A stretch of DNA of 64,000 nucleotides, taken from positions 1,116,001 through 1,180,000 of the forward strand of contig WOAB01000723.1 in NCBI GenBank assembly GCA_027886185.1. Direction: 5' to 3'. A model generated the notes under the pieces. The model was not told where the DNA came from. It was given only the letters and a program-made list of their open reading frames with translations, and made no database searches. This DNA is from Rheum nobile. Lineage: Eukaryota; Streptophyta; Magnoliopsida; Caryophyllales; Polygonaceae. Below are positions 33,407 to 42,950 of the stretch, in pieces. Position 1 is the stretch's first letter. Each line of letters opens with the position of its first letter. Made by a program: the position numbers and the translations under genes.

Positions 33407-34798
33407 TCACGGACGTCTCTCTGTCGGGCTCGATTGGCCTCCACCTCCGCTCCTTAGCATCATGGCGCACACATTCTCCTTCGGGTTAACTACCGTTTGA
33501 GAGGGTAGTGTTCCCGACTCCCGAGCTTCCAACCTGCTCACAGCTATAGAGATTTGTCCCATTTGTTTTTCCATGTTCTGAATGTTGGACTTCATCTCTT
33601 GCTGATTTTGGGCCACAATGTTCGCCAGTGCGTTCACATTGTTGACCATGGCTTGCATGCCCTGGACAAGGGTGTTGATCTTGTCCTCACTAGATGCAGG
33701 GGCGTTGTGACTCTGGCCTTGTGGTCTTTGGTCGTAAGGAGCACGAAATTGTTGTTGACCCCTAGGATGCTGGTACTGTTGTGGGCGAGGAAGGAACTGT
33801 GGCGGTCTCTGTTGGTGGTCTTGGTTCTCCTGGCCATGATGAATATTTTGTTGGCTCCCGTACCTCATATTGGGGTGATCTCTCCACCCTGGATTGTATG
33901 TGTTGGAGTACGGGTCATATCTTGGCCTTTGAGGGCCATATCCTCCAATTGCATTCACCTCAGCAGTGGGCTCCTGCAGCGTGGGACATGCGTCTGTTGG
34001 ATGCATCGTGTCTTGGCATATCCCACATGATTTGAACTGCTGCTGGCCACCCTTCATCATGCACCGCCTCATCATCTCCTTCATCTCAGCCATCTCAGCG
34101 AGTAGAGTGGAGTTAGGCTGAGATTCTGCAGTTCTCACGGATTGGGCGCCCGCCCTCTTGCTGAACTGTCTTGAGCCCTCAGATAGCTCAAAGAAAACTT
34201 CATAGGCCTGGTCTGGAGTCTTATTCAGGATGTTTCCTCCACAGGTAGCGTTCACAATCCGACGCTCGTCATCAAGCAAACCTCCATACAAATAAAGTAC
34301 GAGGTCTTGGTCTGAGTAGCCATGATAGGGACAACTAGAAATCAGCCTCTTGAAGCGCTCGTAGTACTCATATAGCGACTCAGCATCCTGTTGTTCGATG
34401 TTGCTAATACTCCTCTTCAGGCTGTCCAGCTTTGTCGCTGGGAAGTACTTCTCCAGGAAGGCCTTTTTCATCTTGGCCCATGTATCTATGCTCCCTGGAG
34501 TCAAGTAATAGAACCAGCCATTGGCCGAATCCTTCAAATAGAAGGGAAAGGCCCTCAGCTTTCTTTGGTCCTCAGTCACTCCTTTAGGCTTCATGCTCGT
34601 GCAGACTGCATGGAACTCCGACAGATGCTTATTAGGGTCTTTACCACTCATCCCATGGAAGTGGGGGAGTAAGTGGATCAACCCCGACTTGAGCTCGAAA
34701 TTGACTCCATCAGCAAGCTCAGGAAAATACACAGCCAGCGGTTGCTGTTGCAGGTTGGGGGCAGTCAGCTGCCTCAAAGTTGGTATTTCTTCAACCAT
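33407..34798 (-). CDS. Athila-2 Gag polyprotein (463 aa)
   Basis: Gag would form the particle that packages the element RNA in the cytoplasm. The chosen start gives MVEEIPTLRQLTAP; an upstream ATG adds a phenylalanine run and looks spurious. The retrotransposon-gag domain spans roughly residues 40-190 (FELKSGLIHLLPHFHGMSGK, FYLKDSANGWFYYL, LEKYFPATK). A knuckle-like motif CGICQDTMHPTDACP follows, then YDPYSNTYNPGWRDHPN, a Gln/Pro-rich stretch and a C-terminal coiled-coil-like region (about 365-420). It is uninterrupted to TGA 33407-33409. That stop lies inside a GC dyad (CCGTGACCGCGG on the coding strand), where CGA to TGA is a CpG-type transition. The original product was therefore probably a Gag-Pro fusion. 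Confidence 0.85.
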   Translation of the reverse strand: MVEEIPTLRQLTAPNLQQQPLAVYFPELADGVNFELKSGLIHLLPHFHGMSGKDPNKHLSEFHAVCTSMKPKGVTEDQRKLRAFPFYLKDSANGWFYYLTPGSIDTWAKMKKAFLEKYFPATKLDSLKRSISNIEQQDAESLYEYYERFKRLISSCPYHGYSDQDLVLYLYGGLLDDERRIVNATCGGNILNKTPDQAYEVFFELSEGSRQFSKRAGAQSVRTAESQPNSTLLAEMAEMKEMMRRCMMKGGQQQFKSCGICQDTMHPTDACPTLQEPTAEVNAIGGYGPQRPRYDPYSNTYNPGWRDHPNMRYGSQQNIHHGQENQDHQQRPPQFLPRPQQYQHPRGQQQFRAPYDQRPQGQSHNAPASSEDKINTLVQGMQAMVNNVNALANIVAQNQQEMKSNIQNMEKQMGQISIAVSRLEARESGTLPSQTVVNPKENVCAMMLRSGGGGQSSPTERRP

Positions 34799-34920
34799 CT
34801 CTATATCAAAAAAAAAGAATAAAAAGAAGAACACAAATCAGTAGCACGGGTGTGGACCGTAAGATAGGTCCACACAAAAATTTGCACACAAACACACACA
34901 AAGAAAAAACAAAACTTGTC

Positions 34921-34938
34921 TCCCCAGCAACGGCGCCA
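34921..34938 (-). other. Athila-2 primer binding site (tRNA-Asp)
   Basis: The minus strand reads TGGCGCCGTTGCTGGGGA. This is the same tRNA-Asp site as in Athila-1 with one change, three bases from the LTR. Confidence 0.9.
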
Positions 34939-34941
34939 ATT

Positions 34942-36334
34942 TTACAGCAGGTTTTAGTCGTATCACCTGATCAAAATAATCCTAAACAAACCTAAACTAG
35001 TAGAATAGGCAAGTAAGGGTCGAATCCCACATGGAGGAGTTGTCTTTATTTATGTAAGATTGCATGCAATAGTAACAAAGGGGGGTTTTGGTTGATTGTT
35101 GGCAAACAAGTAAACAAATAAACAAAAGCAAAGGGTTTCAATCAATTAAGGAAAAACACTTAGCCAAACAAATATCCACCACTCATATGATTGATTGGTC
35201 CTAGGTTATCTTTATTCCTTCCTTTCATTATTCATGTCCCTATTCTGAATTAGTTACCAGTCCTACCAGTCCAGGCAACCCTAACTATTAAACAATCCCT
35301 ACCAACCTTCAAGATTTAATTCAATAGCAGCAAGAAGCATAGGAATTAACCAGGATACATGCAACACCACGACCCGCAGTATTTAACATATAATCAAATC
35401 TCTTTCATAATAAACTAGTCCTACCAGTCCTAGAATATCATGGATGCTATAACGGATAAGGAATCTCAACCCAAAATATCCAAACCCTAGCAATAGATAA
35501 TTACTAATATCAACTAGGTGATCAATCCAGTCAAATCAATAATAATCAATAGGAATATGCTCAAGAGAAAAGATATAATCCAAAGGAATAGGAAATAGAA
35601 TTATAACCTCACAATCAAATCATACGAAAGGCTTCAATTGTCGGACTAAGCAAAAGGATGCTTAGCTCCTCATAGTTCTTGGAAACACATAAACTTCAAA
35701 AGAAAACTTGTTGAATGCTAAAACGTGATTAATACTCTAGATGATGAATGGAGGCTATGGAACTAGGTTTAAATAACCTAGAAACCAAAACCTAAAGTAA
35801 AAAGATAACAAAAACCTAATCCTAAAAGGAAAATAATATAAAGTACGAAATAAGAAAAGAAAAGAAAATCGGAAAATAATGTAAAGAAACTTCGGATGAA
35901 AATCTCCGCGGGGTCGCTGTCGTGTGGTTCCGCGATCGCGGAAGTAATTCTGCGGTCGCGGAAATTTCAACTTTGCTCTCGACTTGTGCTCGCTGGGGGA
36001 TTTTTCGCGGGCGCGGCAGATAATCCGCGGTCGCGGAAAATGGACTTTTTTGCTCCGCTGCTTTGACTTTGCCGCGATCGCCCTCTTTTCACCCGTGGTT
36101 GCGGCTACGCCCTTCTTCTCACTTCGTGTGGCTTCTTCCTTCTATCTTCCTTGGTCTCCTCAGGTAGTCTACTTCTCGTCTTCTGGATGTCTTCATTTAA
36201 GCTTCTCCAGACCACCAAATTCACACTTCTACTTCTCAACTCCAATCTCCATAGTTGTGCTCTAAACCCATACAAATGGCAGCCAAAACACCGATAACAA
36301 CTCCTAAATAAGCACTACAAAATAGTGTTGATCA
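34942..36334 (-). repeat. Athila-2 5' LTR
   Basis: It is collinear with 29600-30986. It retains the full dyad at 36025-36036 and a further set between 35926 and 36100. Confidence 0.9.
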
Positions 36335-37190
36335 GTATACCTTGTGGTGTTCCAGATTTTTATTTTTATTTTTTGGAACAACACAAGGGAGCAATAGGGC
36401 AACTATGCAGATATCGCCATATAGATAGAAGGGGAGAAATCACGAGAATCCTTTTTCATATATTTTCAAGTACTAAGGATAATGCCCTCAATCTTCTTCT
36501 TTCCTTCTTTTTCATATCAAAGATCACAGCCAAGAAGATATCTTCCAAAAATAAATCTTGTAAAAGATTTTGTCCAAATCCATCAAAGCCCATAAAATCT
36601 CGAGCGCAACAAAGATCACGCAATCATCACATCAACTTTAATGCACATAACACTTCTCAAGCAGTTGCAAGCCATCATTACACATCATACTTGTCAACTC
36701 ACAGCCACAGACCATAGAGGCGAAGATTCGTATTCTCGGCTTTCCGAAAAAGTAGAAGAGTGTGATGCGGGGGTAACGTTATCAGAGAGGGTACAAAGAA
36801 CATCACACAGAAACATATACGAGAATTTTTAATAATGTTTAATCATGAATGAGAGGCTCCCAGATGTGGATGATAAGAGGGGCTCATAGGAAGCATCAAA
36901 CATGATGGCTAGGGTAAGCTATGGAGTCAACAATCATTAGGGCTTATAGTGAAGGATCAATGCATCAAGTTGACTCTTTTGGGCCGAAAGAAAACTGTTT
37001 CATGTATTATTGTGATAGCATAGATAATCATGCATGAACGTTTGCACATCAGGGAAGTATTAGCACGGGTCTAAGCAAGTTGTTCAATTAATGATCAAGA
37101 GAATAAATGCAGATCAAGACATGATGATTAAACTGTCACAATTTACCTTGTAATTTAGCCAATCATCGAGGGAACATAAGAGATAGACAA
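36335..37190 (-). other. copia-m spacer between pol and the env-like remnant
   Basis: Non-coding, alignable in reverse complement with 14625-15360 of copia-2 and 3437-4100 of copia-1. No ORF is supported. Confidence 0.75.
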
Positions 37191-37576
37191 TTAGTTTAGA
37201 GAGATCATACCTAGTTCCATACGGAACTGTTCGAAGGGTTCCCTATTTAGTGCCTTGGTGAAAATATCAGTGATCTGATCCTTGGTTCCGCAGAAGTTCA
37301 TGGACACCAACCCTTTCTCCACACAGTCACGTAGGAAGTGATGTCTTATCTCGATATGCTTGGTACGTGAGTGTTGCACAGGATTCTTGGAGATATTTAT
37401 GGCACTGGTATTGTCACAGAGAATAGGAATAGAGTGAAGAAGAATACCGTAGTCGCTGAGTTATTGTTTAAGCCATAGGAGTTGAGTGCAACAAGCAGCG
37501 GCGGCTATGTATTCGGCTTCTGCAGTGGATAGAGCAACTGAATTCTGCTTCTTTGACCCCCAGGAAACAAAGCACG
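37191..37576 (-). pseudogene. copia-m RNase H, C-terminal half
   Basis: It ends FEQFRMELGMISLN at 37191, identical to copia-2. It contains HSRTKHIEIRHHFLRDCVEK and, further upstream, the CDNTSAINIS region. A stop replaces a codon at about 37460 in the QLLWLKQ segment. The domain is cut at 37576 by TRGAG-2 and resumes at 45692. Confidence 0.88.
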
Positions 37577-40254
37577 TGTGATACCCCGTAATTCTATAAG
37601 GATTATTTTGGGAATTTTGGGAATTTTCCCGAACACCCGTTTAGTACGTCGGATTTAATTCAGAGAGTTGGAGGCAATCTGTAATGTGCTCTGTATCTGT
37701 AATATTTTTCTCAGTGAAATAAAATACAGACGACGTACTTTGGATTTTAATACTCGTTCGTATACGATTATTCTTATCCCGGTTTAAGACGACGTTGTCC
37801 AAAAGCTGAGGAGGGCGAAGCCACGGTGGCGGTGCCCGCCGCATTTATTACGGCACCCGCCACGAAGGGCTCGAGGCAATAGTAGCCTCGTCTTCTAGCT
37901 GGGCGCGACGATGAGAAAACGGCGCCCGCCGCGCTTTTGCGGCGCCCGCCGTAAGTGCCCGGCACAGGGTATTTGCAAGGCGGCAACCAAGGGAATTACG
38001 GTGCCCGCCGTTTCCTAGTGGGGGCGTAGCCCTGTGGTCGCCGGAGTCGTCTGACAATCGTCGTTTTAGCCCCGCCACGACACCCTCCTAGCCATCATTG
38101 TGCTCCCTCGATCTGTGGCTATAAAAGGAGAGGCTTGGGGGTCGGATTCGAGCTAAAATCAGAAGCTTCAATCCCTCAAAATTGTCTCGTCGGAAAAGCT
38201 TGCCCTCGCCGGAGTTCTTTGGAGTGATCGCCGGTGTAGTGTGGTGTAGTGTGGTGTTGTTCCAGTGACCCTTGTGAAGCTTTTGGGTAGCCTTTGAAGG
38301 TTAGAACCCAAAGCAAGTCGAAAGGAGGCCAAGTCGCGTGCCATTTGGTGAGTCTTTCTCGCCGTTCTGTTTCTGGGCTCTTCACGGCGCCCGCTGTGTT
38401 CATGGCGGCGACCGCCGTGATGAACACGGCGCCCGCCGCCAGAGGCCAGAATGCCTCTTTGGCTTTTGGCTTTGGTGGTCGTTGTCGAGGCATTGTTTCT
38501 TTCGTTTTCTTTCGTCGTTTTTAGATTCGTACTGTGTTTATGTCGGATCTAACTTAGGGTTTATCTTGTGGGTCGACTCGGAGGTTGTTGTGTTGTCGGA
38601 GCTATACCCGTGTCGAGCCCGGAATTTCGTCGTCGTTAGGCTTGTTCCAACTCTGCGGATTAAGGCAAGTGGCGGTTCGCTCTTGCTTAATCATTCCATG
38701 TTTCATTAATTATCAATTATTTAATTGTTAATTAAATTGGAGTGAACTGTTGTTTTGTTTGGGAACTAATTTCATAAATAAACGTGATTAAAGTAATGTT
38801 ATGATAGGTTGTATATCTGTTAGAACAACGCTATTATATGTGATAATTACCGTGATGGTATTGTTGTAAATTTAATCTTAATGCTAGAATAGCATGTGGG
38901 TTAATAGGAAAACTAATCCAAGTAAGGATTAGCCGTTTCTATTATCTCTATGTTTAAGTTGATTGCCTGGATGGCTTCAATGTGATTAATTGATGTGTTA
39001 GACTGTTTAGTTAACATGAGTGTTCGTAGGAACGCTAATTCAAGTAAGGATTTGTCGTTTCTTTAAATCATAATACTCCTCGGGTTAATTTCCGGATAAT
39101 AATTTAAGGGTCATGACCTATGCTTCTTATCCACCATTAAGGATCTGAAGTGTTTTAAGCGCCATTGGATGAGCATAATTGCAGTCCTGTATATTAAGCA
39201 CTTAGCTAGTGCAATTGGGGTGGACGTACTGTCACCCTGTAAATTAAAGTGTAAGCACTGTGGCAGTGTAATCTGGGTGAACGTAAGATCACCCTGTGTA
39301 ATAATAACTTCCGTTGTTACTCGGAATAATATTAAGCCTCGTGCGTGCGTTTGCGTGTGTGTGTTTGTGTGTTGTGTTAAATTGGGTCGACATGATTGTC
39401 ACCCTGAGATTTAAGCTTTGTGCCGCTCTTAATAACATTAATGTGTTTCAGTAAAGTGTGTTTGGTAATTAAATAAGATATGTGCCCGAGTGCACATGAT
39501 TAATAAACCTTCAGCGAGTAGTGCAGCTAGGAAAACTCGTCTCGACTTTGATCATAGTACGTTCTCATTTCAATCTGGATTCGCTGTATGCGATGAGGTC
39601 GGTTGTGAACTGAAGCATCTCAGTCAACTTTTAAATCATTTGTGTGTGTAACTTTAATGTTCCCTAGCAGTTGTCATAATTTCCTTTAAGGCTCATTTCA
39701 GTTGGAGTCTTCTCTTCAGTGCATACCTAATTGTTAAATCATTCCGTGAAAGTGTCGGGTTATATATTGTTCCTTCGGTTTTTATTCAAGGGACAATGAT
39801 AGTAAACGGTCACGATCATTCGAACCACTCTGCTTTGTACCCTTGCTAGTCTATTCAGTAGACTAACCCACGAACTTTGTTCTCTGCATGTGGGCTGGTG
39901 TCATCCGTTCGATTCGGCACATCAGGAGTTGATTCCCGGAGTTTAAGTAACCTATTGAAGGATAAGAAGCTTGCAGACGAAGATTTAAAGTCAGTATTTA
40001 AGTTGTTAAGTGTTTTAAGTTTGTTAAGTGTTACTTTGATGTATCTTCATAATTTAAGCCATGTTATAAGTTGGCTCTTTTAAAAGTCTTCCGCTGTGTA
40101 ATTTAAAGTCTTCCGTTGTTTAATCTTTCAATTAATATGTAATTATGTTGTGTATTTGAGCTTAATTGTTCTGGAAAAGCCTGGGGTGACTTTGGACGGT
40201 AAAGTCTGAGGTCACTGGCATGTAATATCTCCGGTATAAATTGGGGGTGTTACA
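37577..40254 (+). repeat. TRGAG-2 5' LTR (2678 bp)
   Basis: It has a TATA box at 38120-38127. GC dyads lie upstream (37921-37930, 37941-37950 and decayed copies) and downstream (38407-38416, 38428-38437). Hairpin repeats (38913-38932 and about 39034-39057) and GGGTGAACGT..TCACCC repeats (39218-39300) follow. It ends GGGGGTGTTACA. Confidence 0.93.
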
Positions 40255-40258
40255 GATT

Positions 40259-40270
40259 TGGTATCAGAGC
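40259..40270 (+). other. TRGAG-2 primer binding site
   Basis: TGGTATCAGAGC lies four bases after the LTR and is complementary to the initiator tRNA-Met 3' end. Confidence 0.9.
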
Positions 40271-40793
40271 GAGGGTTTTAAAATTCTTGGCTTATTGTTA
40301 GGTTTGAGAATTTTCGAAAACTAATTTTGAAAACTATTTTCAAACCTATTTGATATTGAAGAGAAAATTTGAGAATTTCAAACTTTTTAAGTAACGTGGT
40401 GATTTAATTTAAATGATTTCGCGTTGTGAATTTCGAAAGTCATTTATAAATTGGTTTATAAAAAAGTGTTGTGTTATAAGCAAGTTTAAAGGTCTGAAGT
40501 TTGAAAGTGAGGTTGTTAATAAGTGGTTTCAAACTTCTGCAAGCTTCAAGTGTTACTTATTTCTTAGATCCATTCTTAGGAATATTGTCTATTCTCGGGA
40601 TTGATGTCATTTAAAGGTTGACATTTCTCCCAGGTTCTCAGTCTTTAGTGAGCAGAAGAAGGTCGTTCTTGCAGTTATCAGTGAAGGATAGTCAGACTAA
40701 TATAAAGTTATTAGTTTGGACCCCTATAATCTGTATCATAACGTATTTGACTATAGTGTCATAATTAAGTTGGAAAAGCTCTAAAGTAACGTT
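40271..40793 (+). other. TRGAG-2 leader
   Basis: AT-rich untranslated leader homologous to the TRGAG-1 leader. No gene is seen. Confidence 0.7.
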
Positions 40794-42116
40794 ATGATTC
40801 ACCAACAGATGGTGAACACAAGGAACACAGCCCATGCTGGTGCTGAACCAAGGTTGATTCTGAGGAGCGCCGCTAATCAAGGGGAAGAGCGTGAGGCTGC
40901 TTCTAACAATAACCAGGGAGGCAATGGCCAAGCTCAGGCCAACGCTCTGATGATGTTTGATGTTGCAGCAGTGGAGGCAATTCGAGGAATTGTCATGCAG
41001 GCAATCACAGATGTTATGCGACCAGTCGCGCCACCAACACAAGGTGGTCCAGTTCCTCAAGCTATTCCTGAAGTTGAGGAGTCAGTGGAGCAAGTACCAC
41101 GGATCAATGTTATTAGGGACAAAGGAACTTACGGGCAAGCGTTAAAAGCCGTGAGTTCAATGAGGCCCGACAGCTATGACGGTACTGGAGAATCGGTCAA
41201 GGTGACATATTGGTTCTCGCATATGGAACGGTTGCTCCGGAACATTAATTGCACTGAGGCTGGGAAAGTGCACATCGCCTCTCTTCAATTCAAGGATGTG
41301 GCTAGCGAATGGTGGGAGAGCACCGGTCTGGCAGATCATCCCGAGCTGAATTGGAGCATGTTTAAAACAAAGATGACTGACCGTTTCTTTTCCCGTGCTA
41401 TGAGGGAGGAAAAGCATAAGGAATTTCTGTACCCACAGACTGATGGGTTAAAGGTGACCGAGCTCGCAGCTAAGTTCAATCACTTGTTGCAGTACGCTGG
41501 ACCTGAGGTGTCAACCGAGGAGCAAAAGATCTGGTACTTCCATGGATGGATGAATCCAGAGATCAAGCCTCTAATGTTGCCTCATGGTTGTTCTACGTTA
41601 GAACAATATGTGGATGCAGCCTTCAAGACAGAAGTCACATTGGAGGAGTCTGCCCTTAAGCGGGAAAAGCAAGTTAAGGGAAAGGGTGGGCAATAGGATC
41701 GCCAGGTTGGTTCATTCAAACGACCGGCATCGCCTACCAAGTTTGAGAAGTCTGGTCGTGCTAAGACCGAGACAACTCAGTCTAACTCTGCCAGAGGCTC
41801 AGGTTGGAGCAGTGGAGTAATTCAGTGCCACAAATGTGGCGAAGTTAGGGATAAAAGTTTTAATTGCCAAAAGGACAAGAGAGTATGCCATAATTGTGGA
41901 AGAGAAGGCCACATAAAAACATACTGCAGACTGAAGGGTCAGGGACTAATGCAGTCGTACCAGGCGTCAAATGTTGGAGGTGGGCAGAACCCAAGGCCAG
42001 AAGTATCTGCTCCTGAGCAATCTATGGCTCGTAATAAAGGCAAGGTGCCTATGGGGTCTTCAGGCCAAGGGCAACGACTCTTCATAATGAGCCAAGCCGA
42101 CGGAGAAGAACCCTGA
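40794..42116 (+). pseudogene. TRGAG-2 gag (capsid and nucleocapsid), amber codon at the domain junction
   Basis: The first ATG gives MIHQQMVNTRNTAHAG. The retrotransposon-gag domain spans about residues 120-285 (MRPDSYDGTGESVKVTYWF, SEWWESTGLADHPELNW, KIWYFHGWMNPEIKPLM). The frame meets TAG at 41694-41696 after 300 codons. It then continues open to TGA at 42114-42116, encoding a basic linker and two knuckles. The first is CHKCGEVRDKSFNC, with the knuckle His lost; the second is CHNCGREGHIKTYC, intact. Without readthrough the product is a capsid lacking the RNA-binding part. TRGAG-1 has an amber about 30 bp earlier in the same linker. Confidence 0.9.
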
Positions 42117-42950
42117 TCCATTAAGTTGTATTTGTGTTAAGTCTTTTTGTAAGATTAAGGAGTAACGACGTGTGTCGGTAATCTCCGTAATATCGTGATC
42201 TGGTTGTTCAACTTTTGTCGGTTAATGTAATGTTTAATGACATGAAGTGTTTCTTTGTTTTGGAAATTTCGGAATGCGTTATCAGTACGAATTAGTTGTA
42301 GTACGTACGAAACCCCGTAAGTGTCGAGAACAGCTTATGCCAAGTAAGGATAAAGACTGTCGGACTTATGGTGGTGGAGTATTGTGGGCAACGTAGATGT
42401 TCTTCCCCTATGTGGTTAATCACAAGGTCGACTCTGTTGTTTAAATCTAAATTCATTCCTAAGATTCTTCTTCATACATAGAGTATGTCATCTATAGGAA
42501 CGGATACAACTCTTTGAGGAAGATTAAGTTATGGAGTTGTTGTGCTAAGAAGAAAGGTTACAGTTTAAGGAGGGGATATGTTGATGATCCCGATGTATTA
42601 AAGATTCAGTAAGGATAATTGTCTACGCACCTAAGGAGTACAGTGGTAAGCATTATCTCGTACATTGAGTTCTCCTAAGATTTCTTAAGGATAAGGAGGA
42701 ACTTGTGGAGTTTTGTTCGGAGAGATTAGGAGCTATCTCTCATGCGTGAGTTTGTGCCATAAGCATTGAGGCGGATGAATCATTTTCAAAATGATATCCT
42801 AAAGAATTAAGAGTAATATCTCTTGTGATCCATTTCAAGGATGAAGTGATTAAGGATATTGGATCCAAGTAGTAAGGTTTGTGTTAAGGCAAGATCCTCA
42901 TTGGCTTAATGCAAGTTTCGGGGTCGAAACTTCTTTTAAGGGGGAGGAGA
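42117..42950 (+). other. TRGAG-2 untranslated region and polypurine tract
   Basis: No ORF is present. It ends TTTTAAGGGGGAGGAGA at 42934-42950, a polypurine tract directly abutting the 3' LTR. Just upstream is GTTTCGGGGTCGAAAC (42914-42929), an inverted repeat shared with TRGAG-1. Confidence 0.85.

Larger units (their letters stand above)
29600..36334 (-). mobile_element. Athila-2: Athila-like gypsy element with gag and protease only
   Basis: TSD GTATA lies at 29595-29599 and 36335-36339. The LTRs are 29600-30986 and 34942-36334, and the tRNA-Asp primer site is 34921-34938 (minus). Gag and a protease are present. There is no RT, RNase H or integrase between protease (32387) and 3' LTR (30986), only about 1.4 kb of untranslated sequence. 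It is non-autonomous. Confidence 0.92.

Noticed and set aside
37848..38709. ORFs in the TRGAG LTRs (also 43222-44114 and 60236-60893)
   Set aside because: Products of GC-rich dyad repeats in the promoter region. The frames are not conserved between LTR copies with small indels.
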